From Gamarada debralockiae (taxonomy: Eukaryota; Ascomycota; Leotiomycetes; Helotiales; Hyphodiscaceae), in contig NXFV01000238.1 of NCBI GenBank assembly GCA_002803225.1, positions 1 through 64,000 of the forward strand: 64,000 bases of DNA, given 5' to 3'. A program made the position numbers and the translations under genes. The notes beneath the pieces are model-generated. The model was not told the origin of the DNA. It searched no databases and saw nothing but the letters and a program-made list of their open reading frames with translations. Below are positions 10,814-22,120 of this stretch, piece by piece. The first letter of the stretch is position 1, and each line of letters begins with the position of its first letter.

Positions 10814-11370
10814 GGTAAAGATGGGATGGTTCCCCGAGAAGGAGAAAGATCGACCTGGACTTGATTGAGATGTCTACAGATGGGTGGGTGACTAGATCGA
10901 GCTCAGTTTTTGTGATTATGAAGAAGAGGACTGACGTGAAATCGCTTGAAGAAAATGTGAGGTCGAGCTATTTCACTTTTGTTCTGGTAGGGGCCTGCGG
11001 CGTGTTTGCTGTTCCGTTGAGGCGGCAAGCGAAAAGCTTCAGCTTACTCTGAAGGTGCAGCATATCATCCGAGCGTCGAGCCTTGTAGGGCTCTCTCAAT
11101 TCTTCAGCCTCAAACTCCACAAATCAGAAAGCTCGACTTTATCAATACATAGCCGAAGGAAGTGTGTAGATTTGATTTTGGCTTATCTCAGATCAACTTT
11201 GTGACACGTGGGGAAGCCTTTGCGGGTACAAAGTCAAGCCATCGCATTTCTACCAAGCGTAGCCTGAGATAACAAGATACCCAGAAACGCCTCAATAATT
11301 TCTCATGCATGCATCCCAGTTCACAATCAACTTCGACGCTTATCGCGTGTCAAATATCCTCGCCTCAGCT
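10814..11370. other. Intergenic, nothing recognised
   Basis: Only short overlapping frames without family resemblance. Confidence 0.4.
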
Positions 11371-11764
11371 TTACATGTCGCTGAAATCACTGAAATCGCT
11401 TGTGTTGCCATCCTCATGCTCCCGAACATAAGTCACATCTGCGGCTCCGCTTCCCCTTTCTCCGCCGCTGTTCGGTAGATAGTATTGAGCCGCTGCCGAT
11501 TTGAGACCAGTATCTGCTGCCAACATTCGCTGGATGTCGGCGGTCAGCCTTTGGCGACCGAGCTGTTGCAGGTATCCTAAACACTTCATGAGCAAAACGT
11601 AGATATGGGTGAAGAGATGAACGACACTTACTTGTAGAAGTGCAAGAAGACCCATAAAGACCTTTGAGTTTCCGCCATAGCCTTTGCATTATGGGACTTC
11701 CAGTGACAGCAAAAATTGCGCTCACGATTGCGGCTGCGAGGCCGATGATGGAGATTGGATCCAT
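11371..11764 (-). CDS. Small protein with a STAND-like hydrophobic N-terminus
   Basis: Model: complement(join(11371..11576,11632..11764)), 112 aa. The 55-nt intron has a GTAAGT donor and TTTAG acceptor and keeps frame. The protein starts MDPISIIGLAAAIVSAIFAVTG, a hydrophobic helix of the kind that opens many fungal NACHT/ankyrin proteins. A basic stretch, a Gln/Leu helix (YLQQLGRQRLTADIQRML) and an acidic tail (SDFSDFSDM) follow. No effector or NTPase domain follows, so it may be a free-standing N-terminal module, a membrane-anchored small protein or a truncated remnant. An upstream ATG at 11887 exists but adds sequence without clear character. Confidence 0.5.
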
Positions 11765-12560
11765 TTGGAAACTGGATTTTCTTAAAAGATTCGGGAGATT
11801 TTGGATTGAGCTATGGAGAGATTCTGCAAACCCAAGTGCTGTTATTGATAGCGTACAGTATCTGAACACTTGAGAAATGAGTGGCAATTTGACGATAATA
11901 TAGAAAGCATTTCATGGTCATGGCCGAAGTGACCGATGTACTCCGCAGCTTCGGATGCTTCTAATCGCCTCGCCCTCTTTTCCTCGGGCAACTCACATGA
12001 GGCGCTCTGATTCAGACAAGAAATGATACGTGTCACAAATGCGGACGCAAAAGTTTGGAAGCGAGGCAGACAGATGTGACAGGACTGCATATGCAAGAAT
12101 GGTGACTTTACGTAGCCTTGCGAAGAAGGGGGGCCTGCAGGATAAGAAGACAAAAAGCCAGAACGTCGAATTTGCTCACCGAAATCTTGACAAAGCCAAT
12201 ATTCTGGATAATTCACATTAAATACGTGGATAGTTTTGCCGAAATAGGCTGGGCATAACGTTGTCTTCGTTGCAGCACCTTCATATCAGTCTTGCCAACG
12301 ATTCGCAATAGCTCAAGATAGAAGCAGGAACCCCTAGGTCAAGATTTGCTGTCCAAGCCGCTTCAAAATTTCACTGGACCAAGTTCAAGAATAGGATAAG
12401 CGCAAATTGTCACCAAGACGCCATGTCGTCTATCAAGTTCCATAAATATTTCTCCTTTACCGTTATCGAAGCGAAAATGCTAACTGAAATCCTTCGTGCT
12501 GTAGACTCGCGAAGAATTTCTGGTAAAAAAATCAAATCATCCAGTCTCTTTTGAATGAAT
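11765..12560. other. Intergenic, nothing recognised
   Basis: No frame on either strand shows a domain, and no repeat or RNA gene is visible. Confidence 0.4.
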
Positions 12561-13697
12561 TCATCTACTCGATCTCTCTTGAAGGCCTAGATTCTCGGTC
12601 ACACTGATGACCGAGCTGGGAGTTCTGAAGACAGAAGTTGCGGACGGTATCCGATCTAGATTGATATCGTTCGAAACACCCTCAGCCTCAACTTCAGTCG
12701 CTCCATTCTTTGGGCGAGCCTGGCTTTCTTCCTTACTTTTCTCTGCCCTGTTACAGATCCTCTGCCGCACCCACGGCAGAAGGTTGAAGTATCCTCCGCA
12801 AGCGAACACCCCACACCATAGCACGAATTAAGTAGCGTAGATGACCATACCTAGGATATCAAGTGTAGGCTGAAAAACTGCTTTAATTATTATCACCTCT
12901 CGCTTGGCGACATAGCGACTTCGTTACGGGATGACTTACACAAACAGCAATCAATGAAAACACATCCCCAGCAGCATCGATCCCGACGAAGATGAACGAG
13001 ATGCCTCGGACTGTCCGGTGAATGTATATATCCCAGTAGTGTCTTAATATACCCGCTGAAAGAAGAACGGTAGATATAACGCCTATAAGGGCGATAGGCC
13101 ACTGGCGTTCTTGCTTGAGTGCTTCCTGTTTCATTCCTCAGCCGGGATCACGAGTAAAAGAAGAATCGGGAAACCGAACCTTCAAAGCAAACGTCAAGCC
13201 GGTTTCCACGCCACCAAAGCAAGCCGCGATTCCCACAACGAAGAGGCAGCATTTCCATGTTCCCCATTTCTACTCCGCCATTAGCTTTATCTGTCCCATC
13301 CATGCCAGCTTTATTTTGGAAACAGGGAGAACCCACATCAGCGTAATGGAAACACTGTCCCCAGCAATGAGACTCAACACAGTAAGAATTTATGACTGTA
13401 TTGGGAGGGCGATATTGAAGTTGGATGAGATGTTGTATGCCCCAAGTCGGACACCGGCGCATGCCCAGAGGAACATCATGGAGCGTTGTAGACCGGTGTT
13501 GTTGTGCCGCCGATGGTTGATTATAATTTGCGGTATAAGCTATGAGTCTATCAGGCGACTATTTCGGGTGAGATGAGGGAGGAACTAAGTAATAGAGCAG
13601 AGGAAAAGGGGGAGAATGAATGCGGTGTATCTACCTGGATTGACCAACAAATTGCACCAATGGTCCCAAGAACATTGGCGGCTATGGGGACATCCAT
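12561..13697 (-). pseudogene. PQ-loop repeat membrane transporter, broken
   Basis: Exons can be followed from ATG 13697. MDVPIAANVLGTIGAICWSIQ (13635-13697) splices over a 95-nt intron (13540-13634) to LIPQIIINHRRHNNTG, the diagnostic PQ motif. Then come MMFLWACAGVRLGAYNI, a VVGIAACFGGVETGLTFALK segment, a probable 54-nt intron, and RQWPIALIGVISTVLLSAGIL...RGISFIFVGIDAAGDVFSLIAV (second PQ region). The last exon has PTLDILGMVIYAT, then YFNLLPWVR. Damage: TAA just after NIALPIQ (fits CAA to TAA beside a Pro-to-Ser change), a one-base loss in the WGQC region, and TAA after VIYAT. Intact family members are 7-TM lysosomal/vacuolar transporters. Confidence 0.8.
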
Positions 13698-13979
13698 TGG
13701 GATGGATCAGAGAACTACGATTCAGGGCACTGTTGAGGAGTTTTATTATCCTGTTGAGAAGCAAAGAAAATATTTGGAGGGAGAGCCGCTCTCAAATTGA
13801 CGAGTGACGTTGATCCGCGAAGTGGGGCACGTCTACACGTGATTTTTAATGAATAAAGAAATCAGCATTTATTGGGGCTGCGAGATGATTGTGTTAAATA
13901 CGGCACTTGTACATATTGTTATTGTGTAAGGAGTTGCAATGTGGTTATGTCCATAGACATCTTTTCCGTCCTCGACAAG

Positions 13980-14408
13980 TCAAAGCCGTCTATGGGCGCA
14001 ACCGAATCCTTGCTCACATGAAACTTTTGAGTCCTCCATATATACCTTGTTCGATATAACAGCTCTGCTGACAATTCTCAGGTAGTGGTCGTCCTGTCTC
14101 TGCACAACAGCAACGGCGTCGGAGTTCCAAAACTGGAAGATCAAATCCTCGCCTCGAACGTTTGACGGAACCAAACCCATGACTCCATTACGGGTCAGGA
14201 ACAAGCGAGGTTCAAGAATCTCTTCTTCCGAACGAGGTGGTATACTAGACGGTTCGGTGGATTCATGAGCTAGCTTGTACCTGGGCGACTTGTTGGATCC
14301 TTTTAGTGATGACTTTAACTCATCTACTCCAAACGGATCTGCAGGACGCTCCCGGGAGAACTCCTCAGGCTTGAGCTTTGTCCCTGCTACGCGGAAAGGA
14401 GAGGCCAA
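13980..14408 (-). CDS. Hypothetical protein with HET-type C-terminal module, possibly a fragment
   Basis: 142 aa from ATG 14408. The N-terminal half is charged and low in complexity. The C-terminal half reads PRLFLTRNGVMGLVPSNVRGEDLIFQFWNSDAVAVV, which resembles the conserved end of HET-domain proteins (a strand motif GxxGLxP followed by a GDxI strand). The HET domain itself is absent. A second frame just upstream (14387-14593) contains a near copy of a short motif: SNKSPRYKLAHEST here and FNKLPRFKLAHGKS there. A small internal duplication or a lost exon link is therefore possible. Probably a remnant or a stand-alone short protein. Confidence 0.35.
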   Translation of the reverse strand: MASPFRVAGTKLKPEEFSRERPADPFGVDELKSSLKGSNKSPRYKLAHESTEPSSIPPRSEEEILEPRLFLTRNGVMGLVPSNVRGEDLIFQFWNSDAVAVVQRQDDHYLRIVSRAVISNKVYMEDSKVSCEQGFGCAHRRL

Positions 14409-14593
14409 AGGTCAGATTTCCCGTGCGCCAGCTTGAACCTTGGTAGCTTGTTGAAGGCTTCCACAGAGGCCTTCACGGATGGCTTCATCTGCCTTTGGAG
14501 AATCCGGTTCGCGCTTCCACATGAACTCGGTCTCGATCGTGTAGATCTTGCCATTTCTCTGCTATTGAGGTCAAGCCCCTGGAGAATTGACAC

Positions 14594-15141
14594 CAGTCAT
14601 ATGCATCTCCATAGCATGAGGTATTAGAACTTGAGTTCTTCGATTCTGCAGAAATGGGGCTCCCGTGATTTTGTGGGATTGCAAGCACAAAGGTTTAGCT
14701 TGGATTCGCAAGAGTGCAAAATGGAGCTTTGTTTCGAAGAATAAAAAGCATATCATCCATACTTGCCATTGATTCCATCTTGCTATGCGACTCCCTGCGT
14801 CATGCAGTCTCCGTGTATTCGCCCTCAAATACAGTGGTTACCGTCCTGTCAGTGCAGGATTTCGCGAGACACAGGTAATAATAGTGTAGCTATGATGTTC
14901 ATATCAGAGAAAAGTAAATGTTAACATGCAATACTGCACTGGATTGCTCCGAAAATGTTCAGATGTGATACGTTGAATCTTAAAAATAGTGGTCCAGGTC
15001 ACACGTGATTGGCCCACCGCTAGCGCATCAACAGGGGGGCTTTGAAGCCGAGAGGCGGGATGACATCGCATTGAGCTGAATAGATCCATCACAGCGACCG
15101 ACACATAAGAGCTGCAGCCAATGCAGCAGATACCATGAGCA
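14594..15141. other. Upstream region of the Rab GAP gene
   Basis: No supported gene. It is the promoter-side DNA of the gene starting at 15142. Confidence 0.4.
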
Positions 15142-18100
15142 ATGTTCAATCTCACCAGCCTTGTGCAGAAGGCTCAATCACTCATTGACCCAACCCAAGC
15201 ACTCAACATATCTGCATCCGACCGCAATCCCGCGAAATCCACTCTCTTCCGCCATCAGTTTCGACTCCCCGATTCACAAACTCCACTACAAGAGATCACT
15301 GCGGAGCTCACCATCTCCCCGCCCATCACCTATTCTCCGAATGCTACGCAGGGCGAAAAGGATCGAGATCGGGATAGAGGATACCATTATGCTGGGAAGC
15401 TGCATTTGAGCGAGGCATACCTGTGCTTCTCAACACAACCGACGAGCTTCCTGCAGACTGCAAGCACCAGCACATCATCGGGATTTACTGGACAGACACA
15501 TGGTGCAGGACCTGGTGGAAATGGCTTCACTCTTCCTTTGTGTGCTATCAGACGCGTGGAGCGTCTACATAGCCAAAGTTACCAAGTATGGGACTGTGCC
15601 CCTCGGTTCATGCAGAATGCTAATATGTCCAGTTTGCCTTAGCGATTACGACATGGAATGGTATGAGCAACACCACTACGAACGATTCGAAAACTGCGGT
15701 TCACCAACAGAAGATTACTATACAACTGGCAGGTAGCCGGCAGGCTTGTGAGAGGTTTTGTGATGGATTGAAGAAAGGTCTCAAATCTGGGGTGGGGGAG
15801 GTCGGCAAGCTGAAAAGGGTTGTTTCAGAATGCTATTCGGAATATCTGCTGCAGGGCGATGGTAAGAAGACTGGGAATCCTCCGGACGCCGGACTTGGCA
15901 TGCTGTTTAAGTACCCTGGCGATGCAAGGAAGCTACGAGATCGAAGCAAGATGAGACTTTGGGGGGAATATCTGCGAGAAAACGGACGGAACGTAACTCT
16001 CATCCGGCAACCAACCTTCCATAAGCTCATTAGAGTCGGATTACCGAATCGACTTCGAGGAGAGATCTGGGAGCAGACTTCTGGATCCTTATTCCTTCGC
16101 CTCGAGCACCCCACACTGTATGCAGAAACGCTGGCGAAATATGATGGTCGAGACTCCCTTGCAATTGACGAGATCGAAAAAGACTTGAATCGCAGTCTTC
16201 CCGAATACCCGGGCTTTCAAAGCGAGGAAGGAATTGGACGTCTCAGAAGAGTGCTCACGGCATACAGTTGGACAAATGAAGAAGTTGGATACTGCCAAGC
16301 TATGAACATTGTGGTTGCGGCGTTGCTCATATACATGTCGGAATCCCAGGCTTTCTTCCTCCTCTCTGCCCTGTGCGACCGATTATTACCCGGATACTAC
16401 TCGACGACCATGTACGGAACACTACTTGACCAAAAGGTCTTCGAATCTCTCGTCGAGAAGACGATGCCAATCCTTTGGGATCATCTGGTCAAGTCCGATG
16501 TACAGCTTTCCGTTGTTTCTCTTCCCTGGTTCTTGTCATTATATATCAACTCGATGCCTCTCGTCTTTGCTTTCCGGGTTTTAGATGTCTTCTTCTTAGA
16601 AGGTCCCAAGGTTCTATTTCAGGTTGGCTTGGCAATTTTGCGTATAAATGGGGAGGAACTTTTAGATGCCGCAGATGATGGCGCTTTTATTTCTGTATTG
16701 AAGTCGTACTTCTCGAAACTCGACGAATCAGCGCATCCGAAATCTGAAAACGCCAAGCTACGAGCGGTCACTCGCTTCCAGGAGCTTATGGTTGTGGCAT
16801 TCAAAGAGTTTTCTGGTATTACGCAAAGCAGTATCTCGGAACAACGAATGAAACACAAGGATTCTGTGTTGAACGGCATAGAAAGCTTTGCAAAGCGTAC
16901 TTCAATACGAAACCTTGGCCCAGACAGTAAGCGCCTCAGCGTCGACGAACTCGGTGCATTGTACGATAGATTTTACGGAATTCTCTATGAGCGCCAGCAG
17001 AGGAATCAAATGATACAGGAGGAGGCCGAAAGACGAGCGAAGGCAGCTAGAACTAAAGCGGCTGAAGTTGTCACTGATCTGCCAGAAAACCAGACCATCG
17101 AGAAGGGACGAGTGGGACTTGGGCCAAGCCCCACATTGATGGACTACAATGCATTCCGAGAATTCCTTGCCGGCCTTGCGAAATGGGCAATTACGGATTC
17201 TCCATCACCTCTGGAGAAGGACCATGCTTCGGAAAGGGACAAGCACTCGTACTTTGGCAATAGCGTCAGGCGCAGAGAGAACTCTCTTTCTCCATGGGGT
17301 TATGGGAACCCAGAGCCTGCTGACCATGAATTCATGCAACGACTATTCCGGAGATGGGACGTGGATATGAATTCTGCTCTGACTTTGCAGAATGTTGTCA
17401 CCGGCCTGGCACACATTAAAGGGAAAGGGGATATTATGGGCAGCATCACATACTTCTTCGAGCTCTACGACGATGATGGTGATGGAAAGGTCGACAGAGA
17501 GGGAATCCTGCGAATATCGGAAGCTCTACTCTTCCTTTCCCGGAGAGGTCTTGAAGGTTCCTTGACGCCGTCAAGCTCGATGACTGGTTTGAGCGAGTTT
17601 GAGGCTGGCAATGGAGGAGCAGTTGATGGCCCACAAGGAACCACGAATGAGCGATTCTTGAGCAGCGTTAGTGCCTTTATTAGACGTTGCTTCGAATATG
17701 CCGATCCCGATCATAGTCAGAACCAGGGCGCGGCTGAAGAGCAGTCAAATGGCAAGGCAGATGACAGCGCATTTGGGGTTGGTGACGATTCTGACGAAGA
17801 AGAAGATCTGCTCGATCTTGGCCCACCAAGCACCGACTCATCAACCAAACGCGGCAAGAAGGCCACCGGTCTCACCGCCGTGCCTGCTCCATCAGACAGC
17901 CCGCAAAACGGCAACTCCCAACGTAGCGTCTCGAAAGCCCAAGCCGAATCTGCAAACGTGGCACTCGATCCCTCCAAACCCCTCCACATCACTCTTCCCA
18001 CCTTCCGCATGGTTGTTCTCGCTGACGAACTCCTCGAACAATTCTTCGAGTCTTCCTTCCCCGCTTCCTTCCGCATCTCCGATAAAATAGCCCCGACAGG

Positions 18101-18611
18101 TCCTGCCTCCTCTTCTAGCAGCCTCACCACCTTCTCTAATCTCGGCTTCGGAAATCGGGGAAGTGCAGCTTCGCAAGTGGGTTCGGTGGGTGGTACAAGC
18201 TCTGCTGGTCTTGTACCACCTGGAAAGGGATTGCGTGGTGTGCTGGATAACATCGTCACGGATGGTATGCGTGTTGCCGTGGAAGTCCGAAGACGCATGG
18301 ATGAAGCGCAGAAGGAACTTGAGAAGAACGCCGTGCATCGTCCAGAGGAGGATGAGGAAGATGACGAAGGCTACGATGGTTCTCGCACACCAGGAGCATA
18401 TGGCGGTGATGCCGAGCGACGAAGTGTGCGGAGTGAGGATCGTGATCTCTTGGAAGGTGCGGATGCAGAAGCCGGTAGCATTAGAGGGCAGGATGGTGTA
18501 AGTGAGGTGAATAAGGAGGCTTTGAGTCCTGTTTCTGCGGGCGGCAGCTCGATCACGAGGGAGAGAAGCCCCAGTACGGCAACGCAGAAGGTTGTAGAGT
18601 TTGAGCGGTGA
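15142..18611 (+). CDS. GYP2: TBC-domain Rab GTPase-activating protein (Gyp2/Mdr1 type)
   Basis: Model: join(15142..15585,15633..18611), 1140 aa. The 47-nt intron (GTATGG...TCCAG) joins SYQ to FALAITTWN in frame. The N-terminus carries a GRAM-like lipid-binding region (YHYAGKLHLSEAYLCF...LPLCAIRRVERL). The TBC domain begins near residue 279 (LIRVGLPNRLRGEIW). It has the catalytic arginine finger in IEKDLNR (about 335) and the glutamine finger in GYCQ (about 368-370). A canonical EF-hand loop (DDDGDGKVDREG) lies near 761-772. The C-terminal third is acidic and low in complexity. This order matches Gyp2/Mdr1, which stimulates GTP hydrolysis by Rab GTPases in membrane traffic. It looks intact. 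Confidence 0.93.
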
Positions 18612-19321
18612 TTCTTATTTGGTATTTGTAGCTTATGGGATGGAATTCTGGTGTGAGAGGAGAGGACGGAGTTTCGTGGGCGTTTGCTGCGAGATGAGAG
18701 AGCGTATATCATGGTTATAGGGGCATTTACAGGAATCAATTGTTTTCCAATCGTTCCGAATATTTGAACGATTCATTTGCTTCATGGATATTTCCCAGGA
18801 TTCACCATCTTCGATAATCACCCCTCATGGATCGGCTTGAAAAGCCTAAAGTGGGATCAAGCGGTAGGACCGGCTATTTCTATTCGCTCAGTCGATTTGA
18901 ACGATTTAGGTGTGCGAGGTTAAAACAGACAACCCATCTTACTGTGTGGTCACTTTGGTATTCTCTGAAGGTCAAAGTTGAGATTCCTGCGAGAAAGGCA
19001 CTTGCAAGGTCCGAATTAAACTCAATGCTTTATTATGAGTCTACGGGCGGCCGTAAAGAATGACCTGCGAAGGTCTGCTGTCTATCTGGAGGAATCAACG
19101 CAAATCCCTTCCCTGGTATCTGGAATCTATCTCCACAAGGCATATGAAACTCTCCTCGTATCTCCCTGTAATAACTGCCATATCGTACACGCGGCATCCT
19201 ATCTCCCCACCACTATGCAGACCACCACCTCCCCTCACCCACAAACCCTCTCTCACATACCTATTCCTAATCCTCGTACTCCATCTTACACACCATCCAC
19301 GGCAACTCCTCGTCCTCAATC
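18612..19321. other. Downstream region, nothing recognised
   Basis: Short frames only. 19035-19325 has a C-rich plus strand without domain signal. Confidence 0.4.
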
Positions 19322-20060
19322 TCACAACATGTTGGAATCGTTGGGGGCGGTGAAGTGGGGGTCGAGATCATAGAGACAGCTGAAAAAGTTATCGTAAATT
19401 TTGTTGTAGAGGGGGGAGGGGGCTGCTGGTGCCAACTCCGTCGGTGTTCTTGAGGATCAGGAAGGGTTACTTAGCGGAGGGGTCCTTCGAGAAGTCAGCT
19501 TCAGATTCATCGAAAGATTCGAGTCCTGCGAAATTGTGGTAAATGGAACAGAATAGAGGAGCTTTGAGATGAAAGGAAAGGGGTTAGATCAGAATACTTA
19601 CGACGATGTTGAAGGTTCGAAGCCGATTCTCCTTCGAGTTCTCCTCCCATGGCACCATGAGAATCCTCCAAAGAACCGACTTGACATCATCTTTACGCTT
19701 GTTGGATCGAAGAGCCTCCTGACCATCAATAAGGTCATGGAGAATAGTAGAAGAGTTTCGGAGGGTAGTCGAGTGCAGCTTCCAGGTGTGGCCAGTTGAT
19801 GAGATGATTATGACATATCCATCAGCACAGTTGGGGAAACCGACGGTAGCCTGCGTGGCAACGTTTCCGCTAGATGTACTATATGCCAGTCTATGTTAGT
19901 ACTTGGATTTAAAGCATGTGAAGCTTGAAGGTTGCTGCAATCAAAATACGATAGACACCGCCAACGATAGGAGGGAAACATAGAGTAGACTGCTCTAATT
20001 CCAAGTAAACGATTCACTCGAATCGGATAGAGTCGTAATATAGACTTACATGTCTACCAT
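19322..20060 (-). pseudogene. BTB/POZ-like gene with a decayed 3' half
   Basis: ATG 20060 gives MVDI and splices over an intron (19879-20049; branch ACTAAC, acceptor TATAG) to TSSGNVATQATVGFPNCADGY. The BTB-type core DGYVIIISSTGHTWKLHSTTLRNSSTILHDLI follows, then a Lys-rich segment to FNIV (19602), and a GTAAGT donor. After the next acceptor (exon from 19525) the best protein-like reading changes frame. One frame has LESFDESEADFSKDPSAK then TAA. Another, near 19322-19385, has IYDNFFSCLYDLDPHF, which fits the tail of this fungal BTB family. A literal spliced reading stops at about 19460 and gives 117 aa. It could be expressed as a truncated protein, but the tail is broken. Confidence 0.5.
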
Positions 20061-21340
20061 CTTGACAGACCAGCAGTGAATCGTCTTAAATTTAAAGGCG
20101 AGATGTCTGCTGATTGCTAGCACCTGGTAGTGGGGAAAGTGAGCTGCGGTTTTGGGTATCGCGCACTCGCGTAATCTCGCTAACCCTTTTCAATGACAAC
20201 TGGCCAAGGTTTGTGATGTCCTGTGATGATCCAGGATAGTTTGGGATGGTTCGTGGTAGTGCAAATGTTGTGAGTCAGGAACTTTTTGGTTTGATATTTG
20301 TCGAGTGAAAATTGGAAGTTGAAATGGAGAAGCGAAACGAATTTGTAGGCACTAGTGGCTGGCTAGTGCCCCGTAAATTTTCCCTGTGAAATGGGAATTT
20401 CAGACTAAGCGTAGCTGCGGCTAGTACTCAGTTGATATTCATTGGCGCTATCTGTGAATTTGAGCACTAGGAACACTTTAATGGCGCCAGGAAACAGTAG
20501 CCGGACAGTGGTTAGGAAATTTCGCATCAAGCGGGCTGCAGCTGGTAGTACCGCCGATATTCATAGGCAAACATCTGGTAAATATGAGCACCACTTCAAG
20601 AGCACTTTGTTCATAGCAAGGAATGCGAGTACGTCCTGTTTTACGTCTCTTTGGGCCAGTTCTTACAACTATGCAGAACCTCCTCAGAGTGAATGTTGGC
20701 ACTCATTAACAGGGGCAGGCAAGTTGATTGAATTGAACAAGGAACTGAGAATTAATGATTCTTTGCACAGCAAACATATCGAAGCAACGCTGGAAACTTG
20801 CCAACTCGACGACGAAACATTCAAGGCTTAACTGCTGAAGCCTAACATGCTACTATGACACTATCGCTGAGCTCTAGCTCTAGGCCGCGTCGATCAATGA
20901 CATTCCAGATTTAAATTCTACGCTTTTAATAACATGTCCACACCGACCGAAATGCTTCTCCTGCCGAAGACAGTTCTGTAAGCAGCGCTCACTAATCTAC
21001 TGTGAGCATTTAAGGACAGCTCAATATTTGCTTGCGGAAACAAACTAGTACGAACGGCAGCAACCGAAACCAAACGATAGATGTCGGGAACACAACCATC
21101 AAAACGAATTACTGTAGCGCTCTGAAGGACTACTTACCGACGCGCTGCAATCACCAGTCAAAAACGTCAAAAGCAATCAGGCTCCCATTACACTTGGCTT
21201 GAATGGGAAAGCTAGGCAAACATAAGGATTTATTGCAATCTAATAAATCAAACCCCGCTAGGAAATTTGTAAGTTCTTAGAATACTTCTACAGAACTCGG
21301 CATCTATTAAACAAGGAAGATGCAATAGGAAGACCACGTA
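20061..21340. other. Intergenic; no supported gene
   Basis: A 129-codon plus-strand frame (20442-20831) has no family features and I do not call it. Two adjacent inverted repeats lie near 20348-20396. Confidence 0.4.
20348..20370. repeat. Short perfect inverted repeat
   Basis: An 8-bp perfect stem (20348-20355 with 20363-20370) around a 7-nt loop. A second imperfect inverted repeat (AT-rich, about 20374-20400) follows directly. Function unknown; possibly a relic of a small element. Confidence 0.4.
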
Positions 21341-22120
21341 CTAATTTTTGGGAATATTTCTGTAGCATGGCGAGGGAATCGAAGGAGGAGGCGTTCCAGG
21401 AGGCGTAGTTGTAATAGAAACCTCGACATGCCGGGTGGAAGGGAAAGCACCTGGCATTTGAGCGTCAATATCTGGTGTCTGAGCTATCGACTGGGGAGTT
21501 GAAGGTGCTGCATCTAGCATTTGAATATCAGCATCGGAGGTCTGAGCTTTGGTTTGAAGGGTTGAAGGTGCAGCGTCTGGCATGTGGACATCAACATCGG
21601 GAGTCTGAATAGGTGCTGCGGGTGTGACGACTGCTTCCTCGTGCTCAACGGCTGGAAGTACAGGCTCAATCGCAGCGTCGAAAATATGAACGCCGGATGG
21701 CAAACCCGGCATTGGCTGAGGGGACAAAAATTCATCATCCGACGAAGGTCAATTGATGAATTGGGGCAGAGCAGCATCGACGGGCTGAAGCTCCGGCTCG
21801 GGTTTAATGGCTAATGCCGGACCTCCACCAATAGTAGGCGCAACAAAGGTTGATGGAACACTAGGAGGCGTTGTAAGAGGCGGTTGGCCTTCATCGATCG
21901 TAGGTGCAATGAGAGTTGGTGCATGGTTGGGAATTGTTGTGATGGGTGGTCTGCCATCATGGATAGGCGAAGCACCGAGAGCTAGCGGGGCGATCGAGAT
22001 GTTGGGATAGTTGCAGTGCCATCATTGATGGTAGGCGCAATGAGAGTTAGTGGTACGGCGGTTGGTGTTGTGGGGGCTTGCCACTTGGCTCTGGCTCGGT
22101 CTCCAGGAGCTTTGTTGGTA
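21341..22120 (-). pseudogene. Proline-rich protein with two kinds of tandem repeats, interrupted
   Basis: One minus-strand frame runs from about 21970 to 21341 and is broken by a single TGA near 21750, after PQFIN; CGA to TGA would explain it. Upstream, repeats of about 24 residues alternate TTPP/IP and [LF][IV]APTI[DGN][DEG]G. At least three copies exist, with frame changes between them near 21990 and 22070. Downstream (about 21440-21620) a 21-residue unit repeats almost three times around D-x-D-x-x-M-[PL]-[DG]-A-x-P-S-T. The protein would be disordered and acidic/proline-rich. Start codon and upstream exons are not clear. Confidence 0.5.

Noticed and set aside
12883..13134. Separate 83-aa membrane gene
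   Set aside because: It is one exon of the broken PQ-loop gene, not a gene of its own.
20442..20831. 129-codon plus-strand open frame
   Set aside because: No domain, no leader, no splice context, and composition like the surrounding non-coding DNA.
21807..22010. Plus-strand Gly-rich frame
   Set aside because: Shadow of the proline-repeat gene on the minus strand.
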